Positions 57,075 to 64,000 of a DNA stretch of 64,000 nt are shown here, piece after piece; the stretch's first letter is position 1; the number at the start of each line of letters is the position of its first letter. Source of the DNA: Thermoactinomyces daqus (GTDB lineage: Bacteria > Bacillota > Bacilli > Thermoactinomycetales > Thermoactinomycetaceae); assembly GCF_000763315.1 (NCBI RefSeq), contig NZ_JPST01000006.1, positions 1-64,000 of the forward strand, given 5' to 3'. The notes below the pieces were generated by a model, which had not been told where the DNA came from, did no database searches, and was given only the letters and a program-made list of their open reading frames with translations. The position numbers were made by a program, and so were the translations under genes.

Positions 57075-58592
57075 GTGAATGTAGTGGAAATGGTTGGGAT
57101 TACGAAGCGTTTTCCCGGAATTATCGCCAATGATCAGATCAATCTGACGGTCAGAAAAGGCGAAATTCATGCGTTATTGGGGGAAAATGGTGCAGGAAAG
57201 TCGACGCTGATGAACATTTTGTTCGGCCTGTACCAACCGGACGAAGGAGAAATCCGCATTAACGAGAAGCCGGTCAAAATTACGGGACCCACTGTGGCCA
57301 ACAAACTCGGAATCGGGATGGTTCACCAACACTTTATGTTAGTTGAGCCGTTTACCGTAACGGAAAACATCATTTTGGGTGATGAGCGAAGCAAGTTCGG
57401 CCTGTTAAATATCAAAAAAGCGGAGAAAGAGATTCAGCGCTTATCGGATCAGTACGGCCTCAAAGTGGATCCGCGGGCGAAAATTGCCGATATATCCGTC
57501 GGGATGCAACAGCGTGTGGAAATTTTGAAAACGTTGTACCGCGGAGCAGATATCCTCATTTTCGACGAGCCGACGGCAGTCTTGACGCCGCAGGAGATTG
57601 AAGAGTTGACGGAGATTATGCGACGGCTGGTCGACGAAGGCAAGACGATCATTTTTATCACCCATAAACTGAAGGAGATCATGAGCACCTGTGACCGGGT
57701 GACGGTGATTCGCCGCGGAAAAGTGATTCAAACGGTCGATGTGGCCGAAACGAATGAAAATGAATTGGCCGCCTTGATGGTCGGACGCGAGGTTTCCTTC
57801 ACCGTGGAAAAAGAGAAAAAGCAACCCGGTGAACCGATTGTCAAGATCTCACAACTGGTCGCTCTGGATCATCGCGGTGTCCGTGCGGTAAATGGCCTTG
57901 ATCTGGAAGTGAGAGCCGGTGAAATCGTCGGACTCGCCGGTGTTGACGGAAACGGACAGACGGAATTGATCGAGGCGATTACCGGATTGCGCGACATCGA
58001 GTCCGGTTCCATTCACATCAATGGAAAAGACATGACCCGGTTCAAACCGCGAAAGGTGATCGAAGCTGGTGTCGGCCATATTCCGGAAGACCGGCATAAA
58101 CGCGGGCTTGTGCTCGATTTTACCGTCAGTGAAAACATGGTTTTGCAATCATATTATCAAGCCCCGTTTACCAAGAGGGGAATTATTCAAAATGGCGAGA
58201 TTGATCAATATGCCAAGCGCTTGATCAAAGAGTTTGATGTGCGCACCCCAAATGAACACGTTCCGATTCGGGGACTGTCGGGCGGTAACCAGCAAAAGGC
58301 GATCATCGCGCGGGAAGTGGACCGCGATCCCGACTTTCTGATTGCTGCACAGCCAACCCGAGGCCTGGATGTTGGTGCGATTGAGTCGATCCATCGCCGT
58401 CTTGTCGAACAACGGGATAAAGGCAAAGCGGTTCTGCTGGTCTCCCTGGAACTGGATGAAGTCCTGAAACTGAGTGACCGCGTTGCCGTGATCTACGAAG
58501 GGAAAATCGTCGGCTGGGTTGATCCGGAAACGACGACGGAAGAAGAATTGGGTCTCCTGATGGCGGGCGGCAAAAAACAGGAGGTGAAATAG
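57075..58592 (+). CDS. Nucleoside ABC transporter, double ATP-binding protein
   Basis: About 505 residues with two ABC domains. The first has Walker A GENGAGKST (36-44), ISVGMQQRVEI and ILIFDEPTAVL. The second has a Gly-rich GVDGNGQTEL loop, signature LSGGNQQKAIIAREV, and AAQPTRGLD, where the usual Walker B DEP is changed, as is normal in this family (NupO/RbsA-like). GTG 57075 follows AAGGGGGA; the frame opens at 57033. Confidence 0.94.
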   Translation: MNVVEMVGITKRFPGIIANDQINLTVRKGEIHALLGENGAGKSTLMNILFGLYQPDEGEIRINEKPVKITGPTVANKLGIGMVHQHFMLVEPFTVTENIILGDERSKFGLLNIKKAEKEIQRLSDQYGLKVDPRAKIADISVGMQQRVEILKTLYRGADILIFDEPTAVLTPQEIEELTEIMRRLVDEGKTIIFITHKLKEIMSTCDRVTVIRRGKVIQTVDVAETNENELAALMVGREVSFTVEKEKKQPGEPIVKISQLVALDHRGVRAVNGLDLEVRAGEIVGLAGVDGNGQTELIEAITGLRDIESGSIHINGKDMTRFKPRKVIEAGVGHIPEDRHKRGLVLDFTVSENMVLQSYYQAPFTKRGIIQNGEIDQYAKRLIKEFDVRTPNEHVPIRGLSGGNQQKAIIAREVDRDPDFLIAAQPTRGLDVGAIESIHRRLVEQRDKGKAVLLVSLELDEVLKLSDRVAVIYEGKIVGWVDPETTTEEELGLLMAGGKKQEVK

Positions 58593-58594
58593 CT

Positions 58595-59665
58595 GTGCAG
58601 CAACTGTTCTCGCGGATGAACAAGATGTCAACATTTCTGGCTTCCCTCATTTCGATTGTGCTGGGAATGTTGATTGGGGCCATTATGATGGTCGCGGCCG
58701 GGTATAACCCGCTCGAAGCCTATAATGCCCTCTTTGTCAGTGCTTTGTTTCAGCCTTATGATCTGGGAGAGACGATCCGGACCGTCACCCCTTTGTTATT
58801 GACGGGTTTGGCCGTAGCCATTGCCTTTCGCACCGGTCTCTTTAATATCGGGGTTGAAGGGCAGTTTATCGTCGGACAGATGGCCGCTATCATCGTCGGT
58901 TTAAAATTACCGCTCCCTTCCGGTTTGCATGCCGTTGCAGCCGTGATCGCCGGCGGGCTGGCCGGAGCGATCTGGGCTTATCTTCCCGGCCTCTTAAAAG
59001 CAGTGCGCGGGGTTCATGAGGTAATTATCACGATTATGATGAACTATATCGCCCTTTATCTTTCCAATGCCGTTGTTTTTCATTTGCTGGCCCCCGGAGC
59101 TGATTCCACGGAGAAAATTCCCGATTCCGCTTCACTGAGGGTTCAGTGGTTATCCGATCTGTTTGGAGGAGCGCGCGTTCATTTGGGCATTCTGATCGCC
59201 TTGGCCGCTGCTTTCGTCATGTATGTCCTCGTTTGGCGCACCCGGCTGGGTTACGAACTGAGGGCTGTCGGTTTCAATCCGCTCGCGGCTGAATATGCCG
59301 GGATGAATGTGAAGAAAAGCGTCATTTTGTCAATGATGATCAGCGGGGCATTTGCCGGTTTGGCCGGAGCGGTCGAAGCGCTCGGTACGAATGGTTATTT
59401 GCCGATTATGAACGATTTCACCGGCATTGGCTTTGACGGGATCGCCGTCGCTTTGCTGGGAGCCAATACACCTGTCGGAGTGATTTTGGCCTCCATCCTT
59501 TTCGGGGTTCTGGAATATGGCGGCGGAAACATGCAGTTTGAAGCAGGAGTGCCGTTTGAGGTCATTCGCGTTGTATTTGCGGCGATCATTTTGTTTGTGG
59601 CCGCCAACATTGTGGAAAAGATCTTTCATTCCCGGCGCAAAAAAGGGGTGAAAACCAATGCTTGA
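58595..59665 (+). CDS. Nucleoside ABC transporter permease (NupP-like)
   Basis: 356-residue membrane permease, about nine or ten helices, with the BPD_transp_2 signature (FRTGLFNIGVEGQFIVGQ, AVGFNPLAAEYAGMNVKK, GLAGAVEALG). GTG 58595 follows AGGAGGTG two bases after the ATPase stop. It overlaps the second permease by eight bases. Confidence 0.93.
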   Translation: MQQLFSRMNKMSTFLASLISIVLGMLIGAIMMVAAGYNPLEAYNALFVSALFQPYDLGETIRTVTPLLLTGLAVAIAFRTGLFNIGVEGQFIVGQMAAIIVGLKLPLPSGLHAVAAVIAGGLAGAIWAYLPGLLKAVRGVHEVIITIMMNYIALYLSNAVVFHLLAPGADSTEKIPDSASLRVQWLSDLFGGARVHLGILIALAAAFVMYVLVWRTRLGYELRAVGFNPLAAEYAGMNVKKSVILSMMISGAFAGLAGAVEALGTNGYLPIMNDFTGIGFDGIAVALLGANTPVGVILASILFGVLEYGGGNMQFEAGVPFEVIRVVFAAIILFVAANIVEKIFHSRRKKGVKTNA

Positions 59666-60593
59666 AACCCTGACAAACATTTTATCGATGACCGTGCTTT
59701 ACTCAACACCACTGATTTTGGCCGGACTTGGCGGATTGTACTCGGAGCGTTCCGGGGTGGTGAACATCGGGCTGGAAGGCCTGATGACGATCGGCGCTTT
59801 TACCGGAGCGGTAACGACGATCTTCTTCGGCAACGCCTGGATCGGACTCTTGTGCGCGATTGTTGCCGGCATTTTGTTAGCTTTGCCGCATGCGATTGCT
59901 TCGATTACGTTTAAAGCGGATCAGGTGGTCAGTGGGGTTGCGATTAACTTTTTGGCGCTTGGACTGGCTGTCTATCTAACCAAGCATATGTATAACGGCT
60001 CTTCGCAAACGCCGGTTGTCCCGGATAAGCTGAGTGTGATTTCGATTCCCCTCCTGAATAAGATCCCGGTATTGGGTCCTTCGATTTTTCAGGCGCTTCC
60101 GACGACCTATATCGCGATCGCCTTGGTCATTATCACTTATTTTCTCTTTTACCAGACGTCATTTGGCATGCGGTTAAGAGCGGTCGGGGAACATCCGCAC
60201 GCGGCGGAAACGGCCGGAATCAACGTGATTGTGATGCGCTATATCGCTGTCATGATCAGCGGTGCGCTGGCAGCAATCGGCGGTGCGGGCCTTTCGATTG
60301 CCATTGGCAGCCAGTTTACGCAGGTGACGGTGGCCGGACAAGGATTTATCGCCCTGGCTGCACTGATTTTTGGCAAATGGCGTCCTTTCGGCGTTTTGTG
60401 GGCCGGTCTGTTCTTCGGATTGGCTGTGGCTTTGGCACTTACCGGTCAGCTGTATCATTTGACGAATTACGTGCCGAGTGAAGTGCTGAGCATGCTTCCG
60501 TATATCCTGACCATCTTGGCCTTGGCCGGATTTGTCGGCAAGGCAGAACCGCCCGCGGCAAACGGAAAGCCATATGAAAAAGGGGCCCGATAA
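59658..60593 (+). CDS. Nucleoside ABC transporter permease (NupQ-like)
   Basis: 311-residue permease of the same family, with SERSGVVNIGLEGLMTIGAF, AVGEHPHAAETAGINV and AAIGGAGLSIAIGSQF. Completes the BMP-ATPase-permease-permease importer. Ends before a terminator. Confidence 0.93.
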   Translation: MLETLTNILSMTVLYSTPLILAGLGGLYSERSGVVNIGLEGLMTIGAFTGAVTTIFFGNAWIGLLCAIVAGILLALPHAIASITFKADQVVSGVAINFLALGLAVYLTKHMYNGSSQTPVVPDKLSVISIPLLNKIPVLGPSIFQALPTTYIAIALVIITYFLFYQTSFGMRLRAVGEHPHAAETAGINVIVMRYIAVMISGALAAIGGAGLSIAIGSQFTQVTVAGQGFIALAALIFGKWRPFGVLWAGLFFGLAVALALTGQLYHLTNYVPSEVLSMLPYILTILALAGFVGKAEPPAANGKPYEKGAR

Positions 60594-60604
60594 ACGGTCG
60601 TGAA

Positions 60605-60636
60605 GAGACCTCAGCAACCAGCTGGGGTCTTTTTTG
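60605..60636 (+). terminator. Intrinsic terminator after the nucleoside transporter operon
   Basis: AGACCTCAGC, loop AACCA, GCTGGGGTCT, then TTTTT. Confidence 0.9.
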
Positions 60637-61102
60637 CGTAATTCAATCTTTCTTATAAAATTTTGTTTATTTTACACAATTGATACTATTATCTCGATTT
60701 ACATATCTATATTGAAATTTTAACAATGATTTCTTTTATTCTCTTGGATTCAAGAAGTGCTACGATCATTTGGATTGTGATAAATACAGGCTTACTCTCT
60801 CTTTTTCTAATTTTTTCCTTTGATTTATCTTTTGGTTTATACTAAAATATTCCTACGGCAATTTTATAAAAATGGTGTAAAAGCCAGAAAATTCGGCGCC
60901 GTCTCTGCTCTGGTAATCATTTTTTTCGTGGTTATTTTCTTTAAATTTAAATCATATTGTAATCGGGGAAAACATCACGGATATTTTTTTATACAATTGT
61001 TTTACTTTATAAAGCATTTACTTAGTAAAACTTTTTTTCGGATAACGGAAATTCGTATCTTTCCAATGGATGTTCCGACGACATGCTCTAAGGAGGTCTG
61101 TC
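60637..61102 (+). promoter_or_regulatory. AT-rich leader of the POT transporter with a hairpin-T7 element
   Basis: A long AT-rich stretch, unlike its neighbours in composition. GTTTTACT (60999-61006) pairs with AGTAAAAC (61024-61031) and is followed by seven T, a terminator-like structure about 65 bases before the gene. A 104-codon frame (60820-61134) crosses the gene start and has no ribosome site; I do not think it is real. A promoter is expected but not pinned down. Confidence 0.45.
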
Positions 61103-62500
61103 ATGGAAGCTGCAGTAAAAATAGAAAAAAGTAACGTGCCTGTACCAGAGCCGAAAAAGAAACACCCGCGCGGCCTTTATCTGCTCTTTTTCACAGAGAT
61201 GTGGGAGCGGTTCAGTTACTATGGCATGAGGGGGATTCTCGCCCTTTATCTGGCCGCCTCTTACCTGAGCGGAGGCCTGGGTTATGATCAGGGGACGGCT
61301 TCTCTGATTTTCGGTTTTTATACCGGTGCTTGTTACTTTACACCGTTGGCCGGTGGTTATCTGACCGACCGCTTTCTCGGACGGCGGTGGGCGATTACTC
61401 TCGGCGGGGTCACCATGGCGCTGGGAAACTTCATTTTATTTGCCGAACACAGTCGGTGGGGATTGTATTTGGGGCTTGCCCTTTTGGTGTTCGGTAACGG
61501 ATTTTTCAAGCCGAACGTGTCAACTTTGGTCGGCGAGCTCTATGAAAAAGATGATAAACGGAGAGATGCTGCGTTTACGATCTTTTATATGGGGATCAAC
61601 CTCGGTGCCTTTCTGGCTCCGCTGGTCGTCGGGCTGGTCGGCGACTACTTCAGCACGAATGTGAATGGAGTCATTCAACACGGCTATCGTTATGGGTTCC
61701 TGGCTTCTTCCATCGGGATGATTATCGGGCAAGTGCTGTTTAATGCGCTGTCCAACCGTTTCCTCGGTGAGATTGGAAAAAAACCGGTTGGCAAAATGGC
61801 GCCGTCCAAGCAGATGCCGGCGGTGGATAAAAAAACGCCGCTGACGAAACAGGAAAAACGGCGAACCCTAGCGATTATTATTTTAACTTGCTTCGTTGTT
61901 TTCTTCTGGGCCGGATTTGAGCAAGCGGGTACATCGTTAACTTTCTATACCCAGACTTTTGTGAACCGGAATGTTTTCGGCTGGGAAGTTCCGACGGAAA
62001 TGTTCCAGTCGATTAATCCCGCTTTTATCATCATCCTTGCCCCTCTGATTGCCAAGCTGTGGTCTGCCTTGTCCAAGCGGGAAAAAGGTGACTGGCCAAC
62101 CCCGGTCAAAATGGGATTGGGAATGATCCTGCTCGGAATCGGATATATGGTGTTGTTGACAGCAGTGATGCAAACCGGCGGTGATGCGCATCATGTCACC
62201 GTGAAAGCCAATATTCTCTTTATCATTTTCACTTACTTCTTCCACACGGTCGGGGAATTGTTCCTGTCGCCGATCGGCTTGTCGATGGTGAGTGAAATTG
62301 CACCGATCAAATACGCATCCCTGTTGATGGGAGTATGGCTGGCCAGCACCGGTATTGCGGACATTCTTGCCGGACAGTTGGCTGCCTTCACCGAGACGAT
62401 GGGTTACTTCCAGATATTCGGTGCGATCGGTGCCCTCTCGATTATCTTCGGGATTATCCTTTTGGCGCTTTCGAAAAAAATTGCCAAACTGATGGCCTGA
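61103..62500 (+). CDS. POT family proton-dependent peptide transporter
   Basis: Di-/tripeptide-proton symporter of the major facilitator superfamily (DtpT type). 465 residues, about 14 helices. The proton-coupling motif TEMWERFSYYGMR (ExxER, Glu32-Arg36) and the PTR2 segment GFYTGACYFTPLAGGYLTDRFLG are present. N-terminus is Lys-rich. ATG 61103 is seven bases from AAGGAGG. Confidence 0.95.
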   Translation: MEAAVKIEKSNVPVPEPKKKHPRGLYLLFFTEMWERFSYYGMRGILALYLAASYLSGGLGYDQGTASLIFGFYTGACYFTPLAGGYLTDRFLGRRWAITLGGVTMALGNFILFAEHSRWGLYLGLALLVFGNGFFKPNVSTLVGELYEKDDKRRDAAFTIFYMGINLGAFLAPLVVGLVGDYFSTNVNGVIQHGYRYGFLASSIGMIIGQVLFNALSNRFLGEIGKKPVGKMAPSKQMPAVDKKTPLTKQEKRRTLAIIILTCFVVFFWAGFEQAGTSLTFYTQTFVNRNVFGWEVPTEMFQSINPAFIIILAPLIAKLWSALSKREKGDWPTPVKMGLGMILLGIGYMVLLTAVMQTGGDAHHVTVKANILFIIFTYFFHTVGELFLSPIGLSMVSEIAPIKYASLLMGVWLASTGIADILAGQLAAFTETMGYFQIFGAIGALSIIFGIILLALSKKIAKLMA

Positions 62501-62514
62501 CGAAAACATTTTTG

Positions 62515-62550
62515 GCCTCTATCCAAAAAAAATGGGTAGAGGTTTTTTTC
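62515..62550 (+). terminator. Intrinsic terminator after the POT transporter
   Basis: CCTCTATCC, an A-rich loop and GGGTAGAGG, then seven T. Confidence 0.9.
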
Positions 62551-62581
62551 TGCTTTTCGGTCATACTATAAGTGGTTATCG

Positions 62582-62610
62582 TTTCCAACCGCGGCTAATT
62601 AGACTATAAT
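62582..62610 (+). promoter_or_regulatory. Sigma-A promoter of ymfF-ymfH
   Basis: TTTCCA (62582-62587), a 17-base spacer and TATAAT (62605-62610). Confidence 0.7.
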
Positions 62611-62649
62611 GTTTATACATCGGCCCATTTAAAAAGGAGAGGTGTCAAC

Positions 62650-63954
62650 GTGTCGACAATCCAATTTGAAACCGTTTCAATCGGCGACGTGCGCGTTCAC
62701 GTCTGCTCGAGCGAAAAATTTAAGACGACGGCGTTGCTGGCGTTTATCGCTCAGGAATTAAAGCCGGAATATGTGACGAAAACAGCACTTTTGCCGAGTG
62801 TGCTTCAGCGGGGAACAGCTTCTTACCCCACGACGATCGAATTGAGGAGAAAACTGGATTCTTTTTACGGTGCGACACTGTTTGGTGATGTGTTCAAACG
62901 GGGGGAGCGCCATCTCATCCAGATCGGGATGGAAATTGCCAACGAACGGTATCTCAGCGAGAAAAAATCCCTGTTGGATGAAGGAATTAATCTTTTTAGT
63001 GAAGCCTTGTTTTCACCGCACTTGGAACAGGGAGGCTTTAAAGCTTCCTATGTGGAGGCGGAAAAGAAAAATTTGAAACAGAAAATTGAAAGCCTTCAAG
63101 ATGACAAGATCCGATATGCCTCCCAGCGCATGGTGGAAGAGATGTGCAAAGGTGAGCCATACGCGCTGTTCAACCATGGCCGGATCGAGGATTTGCCGCA
63201 GATTGACGCGCAGAATCTCTATACATATTACCAGGAAGTGATTCAAACCTGCCCAATCGATATTTATTGCGTCGGCAATGTCTCTGCGGACGATGTGGTA
63301 AAACGTTTGGAGAGAAATATTGGCGATTCACTTCGGCAGAGGCGGAAAACGCTTGCTGTGCCTTCAGCGGTTCACTCCGCAGCGCGCAAGGAAAAAACAG
63401 TCATTGACCGCCTCAATGTGAAGCAGGGAAAACTCAATCTGGGATGCCGAACCAACGTGACCATCCAGGATGATGATTATCCCGCTTTGATGATGTACAA
63501 CGGCATTTTCGGCGGGTTTCCCCACTCGAAATTGTTTTTGAACGTGCGCGAAAAAGCAAGTCTCGCTTATTACTGTTCATCCAGGCTGGAAAGCCACAAA
63601 GGGTTGCTCATCATCCAGTCGGGGATCGAAATTTCCAACTTTGAAAAAGCGGTGGATATCATCAAGAAACAGTTGGCGGCCATGCAGCAGGGAGATATCA
63701 GTGACAAGGAATTGGATCAGACCAAGGCGACGCTTTCCAATCAGCTGAAAGAACAGCAGGATCGTTCGTTTGAACTGATTCATTTCCATTTTAATCAGTC
63801 GGTATTGAGCGGAAGGGAAAGAACGCTGGAAGCGTTGCTTCATGATCTTGAGCAGGTGCGCAAAGAGGATATTACGCGGGTTGCCGAAAAAATTCAGCTT
63901 GAAACCATTTACTTCTTGCGCGACCAGGAGGGAAACGCGAATGCAAAAAATTGA
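62650..63954 (+). CDS. ymfF: M16-type peptidase-like protein YmfF
   Basis: 434 residues of the M16 fold without the HxxEH zinc motif, as known for YmfF; it is thought to pair with the active YmfH. Recognisable parts are RRKLDSFYGATLFGDVFKRG, FNHGRIEDLPQI and LNVREKASLAYYCSSRLES. GTG 62650 follows GGAGAGG. It overlaps ymfH by 14 bases. Confidence 0.92.
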   Translation: MSTIQFETVSIGDVRVHVCSSEKFKTTALLAFIAQELKPEYVTKTALLPSVLQRGTASYPTTIELRRKLDSFYGATLFGDVFKRGERHLIQIGMEIANERYLSEKKSLLDEGINLFSEALFSPHLEQGGFKASYVEAEKKNLKQKIESLQDDKIRYASQRMVEEMCKGEPYALFNHGRIEDLPQIDAQNLYTYYQEVIQTCPIDIYCVGNVSADDVVKRLERNIGDSLRQRRKTLAVPSAVHSAARKEKTVIDRLNVKQGKLNLGCRTNVTIQDDDYPALMMYNGIFGGFPHSKLFLNVREKASLAYYCSSRLESHKGLLIIQSGIEISNFEKAVDIIKKQLAAMQQGDISDKELDQTKATLSNQLKEQQDRSFELIHFHFNQSVLSGRERTLEALLHDLEQVRKEDITRVAEKIQLETIYFLRDQEGNANAKN

Positions 63955-64000
63955 GCACCGGCAGATTGAAGAAACCTTGTATTACGAAAAACTGCCCAAC
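63941..64000 (+). CDS. ymfH: M16 family peptidase YmfH, N-terminal fragment at window edge
   Basis: Twenty codons (MQKIEHRQIEETLYYEKLPN) in the ymfH position, starting at an ATG after AGGAGGG within the end of ymfF. The short sequence agrees with the start of YmfH proteins. The zinc motif would lie outside the window. Confidence 0.82.
   Translation, partial: MQKIEHRQIEETLYYEKLPN

Noticed and set aside
60820-61134. 104-codon hydrophobic frame before the POT gene
   Set aside because: AT-rich sequence favours Phe/Ile/Lys codons by chance; no ribosome site, and it overlaps the POT start in another frame.
1-64000. tRNA or rRNA genes and CRISPR arrays
   Set aside because: I saw no tRNA-like cloverleaf, rRNA segment or regularly spaced direct repeats anywhere in the window.

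Overview
The window is a chromosomal segment from an endospore-forming member of the Bacillota, most like Bacillales. Spore genes (dpaA/dpaB for dipicolinate synthase, a PdaA-type cortex deacetylase, SpoIIIE, TepA, a Spo0E-like phosphatase), Bacillus-type gene order, strong AGGAGG ribosome sites and frequent TTG/GTG starts all fit. The mid-range base composition and gene content would suit a family such as Thermoactinomycetaceae, but that placement is a guess and I cannot test it here.

Backbone: from 4.0 to 25.0 kb runs the block rimP-nusA-ylxR-ylxQ-infB-ylxP-rbfA-nrnA-truB-ribF-rpsO-pnp-ylxY-mlpA-dut-(spo0E-like)-ymxH-dpaA-dpaB-asd-dapG-dapA-rnjB. It covers transcription elongation, translation initiation, ribosome maturation, RNA decay, and the aspartate/diaminopimelate/dipicolinate pathway. 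The order then continues with tepA-ylzJ (42.6-43.5 kb), spoIIIE (53.4-55.7 kb) and ymfF-ymfH (62.6 kb to the right edge). In Bacillus subtilis these genes lie much closer together, so three accessory insertions interrupt the backbone here.

Accessory block 1 (25-42.4 kb): a B12-riboswitch-controlled metE, a YkgJ-type Cys-rich protein, a secreted alkaline phosphatase, a PdaA-like deacetylase, a Cys-rich copper-storage-like protein, a broken isochorismatase-like gene, helD, a Pro-rich small protein, a Thr/Ser dehydratase, dedA, a Fur-controlled feoAB locus (feoB frameshifted), and uppP/murG. Block 2 (43.5-53.0 kb) is for hydroxy-acid oxidation: glcE-glcF-glcD, a malic enzyme, and a lutABC operon on the other strand; together they could take lactate, glycolate and malate to pyruvate or glyoxylate. 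Block 3 (55.7-62.5 kb) is a nucleoside-type ABC importer (BMP lipoprotein, ATPase, two permeases) plus a POT-family peptide transporter.

Left edge (0-3.7 kb): what looks like the end of an IS21-family element, a frameshifted serine hydrolase, and pepF. The usual polC/proS neighbours of rimP are absent, so the synteny has been rearranged here.

Most interesting non-coding signals: a compact candidate small RNA on the minus strand at 42.28-42.38 kb; a small ORF between the B12 riboswitch and metE that is translationally coupled to metE; a nested stem structure ahead of the BMP gene; an intrinsic terminator in the helD leader; and a leader ahead of rpsO. Four genes carry single-base-type frameshifts, mostly at short homopolymer runs, so both real gene decay and assembly error must be considered.
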